Shown: piece by piece, positions 34,984 through 43,571 of the stretch | Layout of the letters: every line of letters begins with the position of its first letter | How positions within the stretch are numbered: the stretch's first letter is position 1 | Assembly: GCF_000384215.1 (NCBI RefSeq) | Contig: NZ_KB913032.1 | Span: 9,075,605-9,139,604, forward strand | Length of the DNA: 64,000 nt | Source of the DNA: Amycolatopsis alba DSM 44262 | Lineage (GTDB): Bacteria > Actinomycetota > Actinomycetes > Mycobacteriales > Pseudonocardiaceae | Direction: 5' to 3' | The notes under the pieces: generated by a model | What the model saw: only the letters and a program-made list of their open reading frames with translations | What the model was told of the DNA's origin: nothing | The model's database searches: none | Made by a program: the position numbers and the translations under genes

Positions 34984-35925
34984 TCACCCGCGTGAAAGCG
35001 GACGTTCCGTCACCCTCGATCGTTGCCCACGACGGCGCAATGTCAGCACAATGGCCGCAGCTGCAACGATTCCGATGAGATTGACCAGCAGCTGGCCGGT
35101 CGAATACAGGCACCGGTCCCACTGACCGGCAACCCCGGCGACCACCGCGTACCCGGCCGCGGGCACCGTCGTCACCGAGATGAAGACGCCCACGAGCGCG
35201 GCCGATTTGGCCGAGGTCATGGAAAGCATTCCCGCCGCGCCGGCGAGCAGTGCCACGATCAGGGACGCGATTCCCACCTGGTAAACGAAATCGACCTCGT
35301 GGTTGTCCGCGAGCTTGCTGACCTCGAGCACTCCGGTGGCGTTGCCCACCAGCACCACACCGAGGGTGATCACCATCGCGATCGGGAAGCCGCCGAGCAG
35401 CGCGGCCCCTCCCTGTCGCACGAGATCCCGGCGGCGCAGCACCAGGCCGACCGCCATCGCCGCCAGCGGGCCGAATTCCGGCCCCACGACCATCGCGCCG
35501 ACGATGGTGACGGCCGAGTTCGTGATGACGCCGACCGAGGCCAGCAGGCACGCGATGGTCAGGAATGCCTGAAACGTCCAGGTCAGCCGGGACTCCTCGC
35601 CGGACCGGCCGACGAGTTCCTGCCACACCACCGCGTCCGCGGCTTCACCCGGCGCCTGCTCTTCGGCCTTGTCCGCGGCGTCGGACACCGCGGTGTCGAG
35701 AGCTTCCAGGGTGATCCCGCCGGTGTGGTCGAGATCGAGCCCGCAGAGCGACTCGATGATCTCGTCCGCCGCCTCACGGGCGATGTCCGCCTCGACCAGG
35801 TCGCCCTCGGGCGCGACCGCCACCCCGTGATGCACGACGAGGTGCGCGGTCCCGGCGTGTGCCCGCAGGATCCGGATCGCTTCGTCGGTCCGGTCCGGCG
35901 GGCACACGGCCCTGAGATGGAGCAT
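34984..35925 (-). CDS. DUF389 domain integral membrane protein
   Basis: A 313-residue protein. The N-terminal 90 residues are a soluble ACT-like domain. The remainder has about six transmembrane helices with the DUF389 signature (VGVITNSAVTIVGAMVVGPEFGPLAAMAVGLVLRR) and ends in an Arg-rich tail. DUF389 proteins are of unknown function. Its first base is shared with the aspS stop region (1-base overlap), so it is probably co-translated with aspS. Confidence 0.88.
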   Translation of the reverse strand: MLHLRAVCPPDRTDEAIRILRAHAGTAHLVVHHGVAVAPEGDLVEADIAREAADEIIESLCGLDLDHTGGITLEALDTAVSDAADKAEEQAPGEAADAVVWQELVGRSGEESRLTWTFQAFLTIACLLASVGVITNSAVTIVGAMVVGPEFGPLAAMAVGLVLRRRDLVRQGGAALLGGFPIAMVITLGVVLVGNATGVLEVSKLADNHEVDFVYQVGIASLIVALLAGAAGMLSMTSAKSAALVGVFISVTTVPAAGYAVVAGVAGQWDRCLYSTGQLLVNLIGIVAAAAIVLTLRRRGQRSRVTERPLSRG

Positions 35926-37697
35926 CAGTTCTTGGCGGGCGGCGCGGGCTTGGCGTCGATGCCCGCCTCCTTGCGCTGCTCCGGCGTGATCGGCGCCGGG
36001 GCCGAGGTCAGCGGGTCGAACCCGCCGCCGGTCTTCGGGAACGCGATGACGTCACGCAGCGAGTCGGCCTTGGCCAGCAGCATGACGATCCGGTCCCAGC
36101 CGAACGCGATACCGCCGTGCGGCGGCGGTCCGAAGGCGAAGGCGTCGAGCAGGAAGCCGAACTTCTCCTGCGCCTCCTCCTCGCCGAGGCCCATCAGCTC
36201 GAAGACCTGCTTCTGCAGTTCCTGCTGGTGGATACGGATCGAGCCGCCGCCGATCTCGTTGCCGTTGCAGACGATGTCGTAGGCGTAGGCCAGCGCGTTG
36301 CCGGGGTCGTCGGCGAGTTTGCCGATCCACTCTGGGGTGGGCGAGGTGAAGGCGTGGTGCAGCGCCTTCCACTTGCCGCCGCCGACCGCGACGTCGTCGG
36401 ACTCGTCGGCCGAGATGAACATCGGGAAGTCGACGACCCAGACGAACGACCAGGCGTTCTCGTCGATCAGGCCGAGACGGCTGCCGATCTCCAGCCGGGT
36501 GGCGCCGAGCAGCGCCCGCGCGTCGGCGGGCTTGCCGGCGGCGAAGAAGACACAGTCACCGGGCTTGGCGCCGACGGCGTCCGCGACCGTCTCGCGCTCC
36601 TTCTCCGACAGGTTCTTCGCGACCGGCCCGCCGAGCGTGCCGTCCTCGTTGACCAGGATGTACGCGAGACCGCGGTGCCCGCGCTGTTTGGCGAAGTCCT
36701 GCCAGGCGTCGAGGGTGCGGCGCGGCTGGTCGGCCCCGCCCGCCATCACGACGGCGCCGACGTACGGCGCCTGGAACACGCGGAACGGGGTATCGGCGAA
36801 GAAGGCCGTCATGTCGGTGAGTTCGAGGTCGAAGCGCAGGTCCGGCTTGTCCGAGCCGTACTTCTCCATCGCCTCGGCGTAGGTGATGCGCCGGAACGGC
36901 CGGGGGATCTCGGCGCCGATCAGCTTCCACAGCGCGGTCACGATGTCCTCGCCGAGGGCGATGACGTCGTCCTGCTCGACGAAGCTCATCTCGATGTCGA
37001 GCTGGGTGAACTCCGGCTGCCGGTCGGCGCGGAAGTCTTCGTCCCGGTAGCAGCGCGCGATCTGGTAGTACCGCTCGAGCCCGCCGACCATGAGCAGCTG
37101 CTTGAACAGCTGCGGCGACTGCGGGAGCGCGTACCAGGAGCCGGGCTTGAGCCGGGCCGGGACCACGAAGTCGCGGGCGCCCTCGGGGGTGGAGCGGGTC
37201 ATGGTCGGGGTCTCGACCTCGACGAACTCCTGCGCGTGCAGCACCTCACGGGCGGCACGGTTGACCTCGCTGCGCAGGCGCATCGCGGCGGCGGGGCCGC
37301 TGCGGCGCAGGTCGAGGTAGCGGTGCTTGAGGCGCACCTCTTCGCCGACGTCGACCCGGTCGTCGATCGGGAACGGCAGCACGGCGGCCTCGGACAGCAC
37401 CTCGAGCTCGGTGACCAGCACCTCGATCTCGCCGGTGGGGATCTCGGTGTTGGCGTTGCCCTCGGGCCGCTTCGAAACCTCGCCGACGATGCGGACGCAG
37501 TACTCGGAGCGCAGCAGGTGGGCGCGCTCGGCCATCTCGCCTTCGCGGAAGACGACCTGGCTCACGCCGCTGACGTCACGCAGATCGATGAAGATGACGC
37601 CGCCGTGATCGCGCCGCCGGGCCACCCATCCGGTGAGGGTGACCGTCTGACCGGCGTGCTCGGCACGCAAGGTGCCGGCTTTGTGGGTGCGAAGCAC
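35925..37697 (-). CDS. aspS: Aspartate-tRNA ligase (probably non-discriminating Asp/Asn)
   Basis: A 590-residue class IIb synthetase. The OB-fold anticodon-binding domain ([24 protein letters not shown]) is followed by the catalytic core with [39 protein letters not shown] and [11 protein letters not shown] (motif 3 arginine in the GIAFGWDR context), and the inserted GAD-type domain about residues 295-410. Bacterial-type length. Actinobacterial AspRS enzymes commonly also charge tRNA-Asn, which is later amidated; that property is from family knowledge. The gene is followed directly by DUF389. Confidence 0.96.
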   Translation of the reverse strand: MLRTHKAGTLRAEHAGQTVTLTGWVARRRDHGGVIFIDLRDVSGVSQVVFREGEMAERAHLLRSEYCVRIVGEVSKRPEGNANTEIPTGEIEVLVTELEVLSEAAVLPFPIDDRVDVGEEVRLKHRYLDLRRSGPAAAMRLRSEVNRAAREVLHAQEFVEVETPTMTRSTPEGARDFVVPARLKPGSWYALPQSPQLFKQLLMVGGLERYYQIARCYRDEDFRADRQPEFTQLDIEMSFVEQDDVIALGEDIVTALWKLIGAEIPRPFRRITYAEAMEKYGSDKPDLRFDLELTDMTAFFADTPFRVFQAPYVGAVVMAGGADQPRRTLDAWQDFAKQRGHRGLAYILVNEDGTLGGPVAKNLSEKERETVADAVGAKPGDCVFFAAGKPADARALLGATRLEIGSRLGLIDENAWSFVWVVDFPMFISADESDDVAVGGGKWKALHHAFTSPTPEWIGKLADDPGNALAYAYDIVCNGNEIGGGSIRIHQQELQKQVFELMGLGEEEAQEKFGFLLDAFAFGPPPHGGIAFGWDRIVMLLAKADSLRDVIAFPKTGGGFDPLTSAPAPITPEQRKEAGIDAKPAPPAKN

Positions 37698-37814
37698 TGC
37701 GGGTGCTCTCCTTCGGCATCACGTATCTGCGATTCGACGGCGCTGCGGTTCGACTGCTCTGCGCCGACGTCAAAGGCTAACGAATCGCCCCGGATGCCTC
37801 GCGACCAGGTGTTC

Positions 37815-38393
37815 TCAGATCGTCGGCCAGGCCTCCAGTGCCGCGGCCATCCGCCGCGTATGGGCCAGGTAGTCGGGCACGGACAGGACCCGGCCGTCGA
37901 TGTTGTCCAGCAGCCAGCCCGCGGCCGCCTCCCGCGAGGCGAATAACTGGGTACAGACCAGCGCCTCGACGTAGTCCTGGCCGACGGTGAGATCGATATC
38001 GGACAGCCGTGACGCGGCGACGACGGCGTGCGGCGGGTCGACGCTCAAGACGTGCGCGCGGGTGAAGTGCACCCGCACGCGTGCCCCGGTCGCCGGGCAG
38101 ACCGCGTCCGCGTGCACGGGTTCGCCGGTGGCGACGGCCAGCAGGAACAGGTCCACCCGGTACCGGTCGGAGCCGTCCCTGGACTGGCCGGACCGGGAAC
38201 CGCGGTCCATCACGACCAGGCCGTCACGGATGACGAAGCCCATCAGGTCCATCAGCCGGTGTGCCTCGGCGGGGTCCATGCCGACGGTGGCGGCGAGCCT
38301 GCCGATGGCGATGGGGTGCCGGCCCGCTTTGGTCAGCTTGGTCGCGGCCCAGGCGATGCGGACAGCGGCGGTGCGATCCGTACGGGTGGTCAA
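37815..38393 (-). CDS. MerB-like (alkylmercury lyase fold) protein
   Basis: A 192-residue protein. The N-terminal winged-helix half and the C-terminal half resemble organomercurial lyase: VCPATGARVRVHF near residue 102 and ALVCTQLFASREAAAGWL near residue 145 match the structural-Cys and catalytic-Cys159 blocks of MerB. The position of catalytic Cys96 (WCALD in MerB) reads RVDLFLL, so that cysteine appears to be missing. Start is TTG 38393, chosen for GAGGAGG 5-8 bases upstream. No other mer gene is nearby. It may be a non-catalytic homologue with another role. Confidence 0.6.
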   Translation of the reverse strand: MTTRTDRTAAVRIAWAATKLTKAGRHPIAIGRLAATVGMDPAEAHRLMDLMGFVIRDGLVVMDRGSRSGQSRDGSDRYRVDLFLLAVATGEPVHADAVCPATGARVRVHFTRAHVLSVDPPHAVVAASRLSDIDLTVGQDYVEALVCTQLFASREAAAGWLLDNIDGRVLSVPDYLAHTRRMAAALEAWPTI

Positions 38394-38585
38394 CAGGCAC
38401 CTCCTCGCCTTCCTCCCCTTGAGATTAAGCACGAAAAGGATTTCCGCCAAGTGACTGCGCCGAACGGCCGAATCCGTTGTGGGGTAAGAAGATTCACATT
38501 ACGTGCCGCGCACCGGGCAGAGGTTTTCCGCGTTGCGCGAAAAGAGTCGATCTTTCGGTCGAACAAGGCAAAAGTAACTCGCCGC

Positions 38586-38638
38586 GTCCCGAGCGCCACG
38601 TTCGAGACGTTGAGCGTCCCAGGCGTGGCGCTCGGGAC
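38586..38638. repeat. GTCCCGAGCGCCACG inverted repeat
   Basis: Perfect 15-base arms (38586-38600 and 38624-38638) enclose 23 bases with a smaller GACG...CGTC pair. It lies 28 bases past the stop of the minus-strand radical SAM gene and is a likely terminator for it. The rest of the 272-base gap to the MerB-like gene shows nothing I recognise. Confidence 0.6.
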
Positions 38639-38665
38639 ATGCTCACGACCCGCCGGACCGGCGCC

Positions 38666-40570
38666 TCACAACAGCTTGAGCTGTTCCGCGGCAGGCACCA
38701 CCTCTTCCGAGCGCTGCACGGGCATCGTCACCTGCATTCGTTCCGCGTCATCGGCACGGGAACCGAAACCGTGACGGCGCAACAACGGGCCGACACGGGC
38801 TCCCAGCCGCTCCCGATAGGACTTCGGGAGATAGGCGCCGCGCGAGTACAGCTCCCGGTATTTCGGCACGAGTTCCGGATGTTCCCGGCCGAGCCAGCGC
38901 GCGAACCATTCCCGCGCGCCCGGCCGCAGATGCAACGGGAGGACGGTGACCCTGGTGGCGCCTGCCTCGGCCAGCCGCGCGAAGAGGGCGTCGAGCGCGT
39001 CCACCGAGTCGGTCAGGTACGGCAGCACCGGGGCGACCAGTACCGAACACGGGAGCCCGGCGTCCCGCGCCTTGCGGATCAGGTCGAGCCTCGCCCGCGG
39101 GCTCGGTGTGCCCGGTTCGAGGCGGCGTTGCAGGCCCTCGTCCAGCAGCGCGAGCGAGATCGCCAGCCCGGCGGGCACGTCCTTCGACACCGACTCCAGC
39201 AACGGCAGGTCCCTGGCCAGCATGGTCCCCTTGGTCAGGATGGACAGCGGCGTACCCGAATCCGCGAGCGCGGTGATGATGCGCGGCATCAGCCCGTAGC
39301 GGCCTTCGGCGCGCTGATAGGGATCGGTGTTCGTGCCCATCGCGACGTGTTCACGGGTCCAGCTCGGGCGCCGCAGCTGCGCGGCCAGCACCTCGGGCGC
39401 GTTGACCTTCACGATCACCTGCGTGTCGAAGTCACGGCCGGCGTCGAAATCCAGGTACGTGTGGGTGTTCCGCGCGAAACAGTTGTGCGTGACCATGCCG
39501 TCGGCGATGAAGTCACCGGTCCCGGTGGTGATGTCGAACAGCGGCAGCTCGATGCCGAGCGCTTCGATCGACGACACCTTCCGCCTGGTCCGGCCGATGG
39601 CGAGACCGTCGAGCGACCGTTTCCAGCCGACGGCCGGGTCGGCGAGGTGAAAGAACCGCAGCTCTTCCGACGGCCCGCCGAGCAGTTGCACCGTCCACAA
39701 CGGACGGAACTTGACGTTTTCGGTTTTGACGTAACGGAAGCCGAAGTTGTCGAGGGCGGCACAGAAGGTCGAGACGATGTCCTGCTCGTCATGGGTGACC
39801 CGGAGCGCGCCATGCCGGTAACTCCCGGCGAGGTCGAACAGTCCCGCCAGGAACCCGCGCTGCCAATGGGAATCCGGCGACGGCGGCACCTGCACGAAGC
39901 CGACCGACGCGCCGAAGTCGGGGAGGTACCCGAGCGCGCGGTCCGCGGCGTCCTTTTCGGCCGAGAAACCGCCGGAGCGCAACATCCCGCAGAGGAATCC
40001 GGCGCGGTAGCCGAGGGTGTCGTCCGGGGTGCGGACAAGCTTCCCGACGCCGACGAGCTCGGTGCCGCCGACCAGATGCGGCCGCTGCGCCGCGCCGAAC
40101 CGGGTGCCGGTGACGTGTTTCCACCCACGGCCGGTCAGGAACCGGTGGTCGCCACTGGCCACGATGGACGTTCCGTCGTCGAGGGTCACGCGGTACGCCG
40201 GTTTCAGCGTCGACCAGTGCGCCAGCACCTCCGTCGGCACCAGGCGCCGCCCCGCGCCGCGGCCGCGTGTCCCGTAGATCGCGTCGCCGGGCGCCAGGTC
40301 CGCCAGTGGCTTCGTCCGGCCGTCGGCCATCAGGACCGGCGTGCCGCCTTCGAGGCAGTACGTACACGCGTGCGAGCAGCCGCGGTACGGGTTCACCGTC
40401 CATCCGAACGGGACACCCGATCCCTCGGACACCTTGTTCAGCACGGATTTGGCGTGCACCTCGTGAAAGGTGACGCCGTCGAATTCGGGCGTGCGCACCG
40501 AACGCAGCAACCCGTCCAATCCGGGCAGTACCGGCTCGCCGCCGTCCGCCCGCTGTCGATCCCATCGCAC
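38666..40570 (-). CDS. Rv2578c-family radical SAM protein interrupted by an intein
   Basis: A 634-residue host-plus-intein precursor. The extein matches the Rv2578c family: NPYRGCSHACTYC(F) holds the CX3CX2C cluster motif, and GTNTDPYQRAEG, ILTKGT and PGAREWFARWLG follow. The start is GTG 40570, giving MRWDRQRAD, which matches the known N-terminus of Rv2578c (recalled). The intein is inserted just before the third cluster cysteine, so the [4Fe-4S] site exists only after splicing. After splicing the protein would be about 342 residues, the normal family length. Function of the family is not established; the rSAM fold and cluster are clear. Confidence 0.93.
   Translation of the reverse strand: MRWDRQRADGGEPVLPGLDGLLRSVRTPEFDGVTFHEVHAKSVLNKVSEGSGVPFGWTVNPYRGCSHACTYCLEGGTPVLMADGRTKPLADLAPGDAIYGTRGRGAGRRLVPTEVLAHWSTLKPAYRVTLDDGTSIVASGDHRFLTGRGWKHVTGTRFGAAQRPHLVGGTELVGVGKLVRTPDDTLGYRAGFLCGMLRSGGFSAEKDAADRALGYLPDFGASVGFVQVPPSPDSHWQRGFLAGLFDLAGSYRHGALRVTHDEQDIVSTFCAALDNFGFRYVKTENVKFRPLWTVQLLGGPSEELRFFHLADPAVGWKRSLDGLAIGRTRRKVSSIEALGIELPLFDITTGTGDFIADGMVTHNCFARNTHTYLDFDAGRDFDTQVIVKVNAPEVLAAQLRRPSWTREHVAMGTNTDPYQRAEGRYGLMPRIITALADSGTPLSILTKGTMLARDLPLLESVSKDVPAGLAISLALLDEGLQRRLEPGTPSPRARLDLIRKARDAGLPCSVLVAPVLPYLTDSVDALDALFARLAEAGATRVTVLPLHLRPGAREWFARWLGREHPELVPKYRELYSRGAYLPKSYRERLGARVGPLLRRHGFGSRADDAERMQVTMPVQRSEEVVPAAEQLKLL
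39482..40357 (-). other. Intein (292 residues) with degenerate LAGLIDADG endonuclease
   Basis: Begins at Cys (CLEGGTPVLM, block A) and ends with THN before the +1 Cys of the extein (TTGTGDFIADGMVTHN, blocks F-G). Block B is ASGDHRFLT with the conserved histidine. The two endonuclease motifs read GYRAGFLCGMLRSGG and GFLAGLFDLAGS; the acidic residues normally at the motif ends are Gly and Ala, so cutting activity is probably lost. Splicing residues (Cys1, His, Asn292, Cys+1) are all present. Confidence 0.9.
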
Positions 40571-40642
40571 CAGCCCAGTCGAACACATGTTCTAGACAGG
40601 TGTCAAACAGGTGTTCGAACGCGGGTGATCTTCGCCGCGTTC

Positions 40643-41590
40643 CTACCGCCTTTCGATGCCCTCCGCCACGTAGCCGGCAGGCTGGATCAGTCCCGCGCAC
40701 CGGCTCTCCCCGCGCGGCGTCGCCGACCGGCGCCGCACTGTCACCGCGTAGAAGTCTTCGCCGCCGCGCACGGTGACCACCCGCGCGTCGGGTTCGAGCA
40801 GCGGCTCCTCCTGGACGGCGAGCACGTCGTCCAAACCGGACAGATCGAGCCGCCGCCGGATCGCGATCTCCGCGAACTGCGCCCACGCCGTCCGGGCGGA
40901 CGTCCGGCCGCGGAGCTGCTCCGGTTCGACCTGCCCGCGCAGGGCCGCCTTGGCGACCAGTGCCGCCTCGGCCGGGTTGAGCTGGCCGTGCAGGAAACCG
41001 TCGGGGACCACGAGGAGATTGCCCGCCCAGCGGTCGCCGCCGACGTGGCTGACCTCCCAGGAGCGACCGGGGTGATTGGTGTTGAGCGCCGAGGCCAGCG
41101 GGCGGCCGAGCACCGCGCAGCACATGTCCTTGGTGCCGTGCGTGCAGACCAGGAACAGCGGCCCGTCCACTCGCTCGCCGAGCCCGCCGACGCCGTCCAC
41201 GATCAGGTCGAGGTCCAGCTCGGCCAGATCACTCAGGTCGCGGATCTCCAGGCGTTCCAGCCAGCGGTTGCCCGGTTCGCCCCCGCCGACGTACACGGAA
41301 CGGCGGCGATCCGGGTCTCGCTGATGCTTGCCGGGACGACGGATCAGCAGCGGGCGGAGCCCGTGAGACCGTCTCAAGTTCTCGAGCAGCTCGCGCCGCT
41401 CGGCGGGGAACGCCTCGTCGAGGACGTTTTCCAGCGCATCCGCTGGCCAGGGGCCCGGCTGCTCGATGAGCAGCCAGCAGCGCATGTCCGCCGCGGTGCC
41501 GGCTGGACTCGCGCCGAGCATGCGCGCGACGGTCGCGCAGCCCGGCAACGCTGCGGGCGGAGCGTCGGTGTCCGAGAGCTGAGCGGTCAT
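40643..41590 (-). CDS. Sucrase/ferredoxin-like family protein
   Basis: A 315-residue protein of the sucrase/ferredoxin-like family, a thioredoxin-like [2Fe-2S] ferredoxin fold. The VCTHGTKDMCCAVLGR block near residue 148 and SHVGGDRWAGNLLVVPDG near residue 185 are the family's cluster-ligand regions (Cys/His). The first half is a poorly conserved partner domain. It may serve as an electron carrier, for example in iron release from siderophores; that is inference, strengthened by the iron-box-like site just before the gene. Confidence 0.8.
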   Translation of the reverse strand: MTAQLSDTDAPPAALPGCATVARMLGASPAGTAADMRCWLLIEQPGPWPADALENVLDEAFPAERRELLENLRRSHGLRPLLIRRPGKHQRDPDRRRSVYVGGGEPGNRWLERLEIRDLSDLAELDLDLIVDGVGGLGERVDGPLFLVCTHGTKDMCCAVLGRPLASALNTNHPGRSWEVSHVGGDRWAGNLLVVPDGFLHGQLNPAEAALVAKAALRGQVEPEQLRGRTSARTAWAQFAEIAIRRRLDLSGLDDVLAVQEEPLLEPDARVVTVRGGEDFYAVTVRRRSATPRGESRCAGLIQPAGYVAEGIERR

Positions 41591-41614
41591 CGCCTGACCC
41601 CTCCGGACTTGACC

Positions 41615-41633
41615 TTAGGCATGCCTTAGCTTA
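41615..41633. promoter_or_regulatory. DtxR/IdeR-like iron box
   Basis: TTAGGCATGCCTTAGCTTA matches the 19-bp DtxR/IdeR consensus TTAGGTTAGGCTAACCTAA at 13 positions as written, and a one-base-shifted reading on the other strand matches equally well. It lies 25-43 bases before the sucrase/ferredoxin gene, where a repressor would block transcription under iron-rich conditions. Confidence 0.5.
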
Positions 41634-41675
41634 CCCCGTCCGAGCTCCCTTCACACTTGTCCTCTTCTGTGAGAT

Positions 41676-42857
41676 TCAGCCGATCGAGAGAAGTCCCTGC
41701 GTGGTGAGCTCACCGAGGAAGGCCCGCACGGTCCCCCGATCGAGTTCGGACACCTCGGCGAGTCGCTTGACCGCCTGCGGCGTGCCGTCGAGCAGTGTCT
41801 TCAGCACCGGCGCCGCGGCAGCCGCGAAAACGAACCGTCTGCCGTCCGCGAGCAGCGTCACCCGGCCGTCGTCTTCTTCGAGCACCGCCCTCGGGACGAG
41901 GAACCGGACCTCGGTCTCGTCGCCGTCGGGCAGCAGGCCGGAGGTCGCCGCCCACGGCAGCCCGACGCGCGGATGCGCCGGGGCCGCCGAGTCGCGCTCG
42001 GCCAGGAACCTGTCGACGACGTCGGTGGTCAGCGCGGCTTCCAGTTCCGCGCGCAGGGCGGCGGCGCGGTCGGCGCGCTCCTCCTCCGTCCCGGATCTCG
42101 GGAGATCCCGGCGGAACACGGTGCTCGCCCGCAGCTTGTCGGCGAGCCAGGACACCAGGTCGATCCCGGTGGCCGGGCTGAACCCGAGGGTGAGGTGCAG
42201 CGACATCTCCCCCACCGCGGTGACGTCGTGCCAGTGCCCGCGGGGAACGTAGAGGACGTCGCCGTCTTCGAGGATGAAGTCGTCGATCGGTTCACCGGGC
42301 CGCTCGGGCTGTTCGACATCGCGATGCAGCGGAGCGGGCCTGGTCGGGCCGTGCATCCGCCAGCGTTTGCGGCCCGCGACCTGGATGATGAACGCGTCGT
42401 GATCGTCCCAGTGCACGTCGAAACCGTGAGTGACGCCCCAGCCCGCGTACAGGTTGACCTGGACGCTCTCGCGGAGGTCGTGTTCGAGCCCCCTGGCGAG
42501 GTCACCGATCGGGTCGCTGAGTTCCTGGATGGCGTCGAGCACCACCGTCGCGCCGTCGCGGAGGTGCTCCGTGAACGGAGCGGACCGCAGGCGGGGGACG
42601 GTGCCGCTGCGGCGGGTGGGGACGAGATCGGTGTAGCTCTCCATCGGCACCGGGGTGCCGTCGAGAGCGAGGCGCAGCCGCGGGAACTCCAGGCGATGCT
42701 GCCGGAGGATCGCGTTCAGCGCCGGCCACGGCAACAGGTCGGCGAACCGGCCCGCGGGGCCCTCGAAACGGCGATAGGTCTCGCCCTGGACTTCTTGGAA
42801 GAACTGGCTGACCCCGAGCGGAGCCACGAGGTCAGCCAGTGTCGGCGTTTCGGGCAC
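41676..42857 (-). CDS. JmjC/cupin-4 family 2-oxoglutarate oxygenase
   Basis: A 393-residue oxygenase of the JmjC ribosomal-oxygenase type. DVHWDDHDAFIIQVAGRKRW gives the His-x-Asp iron ligands and the 2-oxoglutarate region near residue 150, and YVPRGHWHDV the distal histidine near residue 205. The C-terminal 70 residues form a winged helix (RLAEVSELDRGTVRAFLGEL) as in the ROX/cupin-4 group, which hydroxylate protein side chains. The GTG start directly follows the TGA of a 43-codon gene, with no intervening base. A protein or peptide substrate is likely; the upstream peptide is the obvious candidate. Confidence 0.82.
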   Translation of the reverse strand: MPETPTLADLVAPLGVSQFFQEVQGETYRRFEGPAGRFADLLPWPALNAILRQHRLEFPRLRLALDGTPVPMESYTDLVPTRRSGTVPRLRSAPFTEHLRDGATVVLDAIQELSDPIGDLARGLEHDLRESVQVNLYAGWGVTHGFDVHWDDHDAFIIQVAGRKRWRMHGPTRPAPLHRDVEQPERPGEPIDDFILEDGDVLYVPRGHWHDVTAVGEMSLHLTLGFSPATGIDLVSWLADKLRASTVFRRDLPRSGTEEERADRAAALRAELEAALTTDVVDRFLAERDSAAPAHPRVGLPWAATSGLLPDGDETEVRFLVPRAVLEEDDGRVTLLADGRRFVFAAAAAPVLKTLLDGTPQAVKRLAEVSELDRGTVRAFLGELTTQGLLSIG

Positions 42858-42989
42858 TCAGCCGTCGTTGCCGTCGTTGTCGGCGGCCGCGCCGTTGGCC
42901 TTCCCGCGGTCGACCGCGGTCGGGATCTTCTCGACCTCCAGCAGCAAACCGCTGTCGGGAGCCTGCGTACCTGACTGTTCCTGTGCCAT
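42858..42989 (-). CDS. 43-residue peptide, possible RiPP precursor for the JmjC enzyme
   Basis: A short reading frame: MAQEQSGTQAPDSGLLLEV followed by EKIPTAVDRGKANG and a tail of AAADNDGNDG. It starts at ATG 42989 behind AAAAGGTGG and its TGA abuts the GTG of the JmjC gene, so the two are translated as a pair. The Leu-rich middle resembles a leader, the Asp/Asn/Gly tail a core; JmjC enzymes of the FIH type hydroxylate Asn and Asp. No signal peptide. On the minus strand upstream, GTGAAT and TAGGCT 17 bases apart are a possible promoter. The precursor role is inference; the frame itself is clear. Confidence 0.6.
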   Translation of the reverse strand: MAQEQSGTQAPDSGLLLEVEKIPTAVDRGKANGAAADNDGNDG

Positions 42990-43160
42990 CCTGCCACCTT
43001 TTCTCAGACGAGCGGACGGACCGAAATTCGGCCTGGAGCGCCGCCAAGCCTACGACACGTTTCGAGAAAATTCACTGTCCAGCAGGGAAAAACGGCCTGG
43101 TGAGCGATCTTCGACACCGCGGCGCGAGTTCACCCGGACAGCGGTTCTAAGCTGCCGTCC

Positions 43161-43571
43161 ATGGCTGAACCGGCATCCATCCAGCGCCCGCGATGGGACG
43201 TGCTCGCGGCCGTCGGCGCGGGTGGCGCGCTGGGCAGCCTGGCGCGCTACGGACTGTCCGTCGCGCTCCCCCATTCCCGTGGCCAGTTCGCGCTTTCGAC
43301 CTTCGTCACCAACATTTCCGGCTGCCTGCTGATCGGTGTCCTGATGGCGTTGCTGACCGCGGCGGCGGACCCGCACCGGCTGCTGCGGCCGTTCCTCGGA
43401 GTCGGGATCCTCGGCGGTTACACCACGTTTTCGACCTATGCGACGGACACACTCGATCTCGTGACGAACGGGCGTCCGTTCACCGGGTTGGCGTACGCCT
43501 TCGGCACGGTGGTCGCCGCACTGGTAGCGGTCTACGCCGGGCACGAGATCACCCGTGCGGTGAAGAAATGA
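43161..43571 (+). CDS. crcB: Fluoride efflux channel CrcB/FluC, subunit 1
   Basis: A 136-residue membrane protein with four helices and the CrcB signature blocks GALGSLARYGLS, FVTNISGCLLIG and GGYTTFSTYATDT. CrcB proteins are dual-topology fluoride channels; many actinobacteria have two genes of opposite topology forming a heterodimer, as here. Its stop overlaps the start of the second crcB by 4 bases. It starts at ATG with TAAGCT 7 bases upstream and no ribosome binding site, so it may be leaderless. I saw no fluoride riboswitch. Confidence 0.92.
   Translation: MAEPASIQRPRWDVLAAVGAGGALGSLARYGLSVALPHSRGQFALSTFVTNISGCLLIGVLMALLTAAADPHRLLRPFLGVGILGGYTTFSTYATDTLDLVTNGRPFTGLAYAFGTVVAALVAVYAGHEITRAVKK

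Noticed and set aside
38477..41629. 1050-codon plus-strand open frame
   Set aside because: It is the antisense shadow of the radical SAM and sucrase/ferredoxin genes; its product is Arg/Pro/Gly-rich without domains, as expected in high-GC DNA.
43076..43160. Fluoride riboswitch before crcB
   Set aside because: No recognisable GG..GAUG/CUGAUG core was found, and the -10 motif is 7 bases from the start, leaving no leader.
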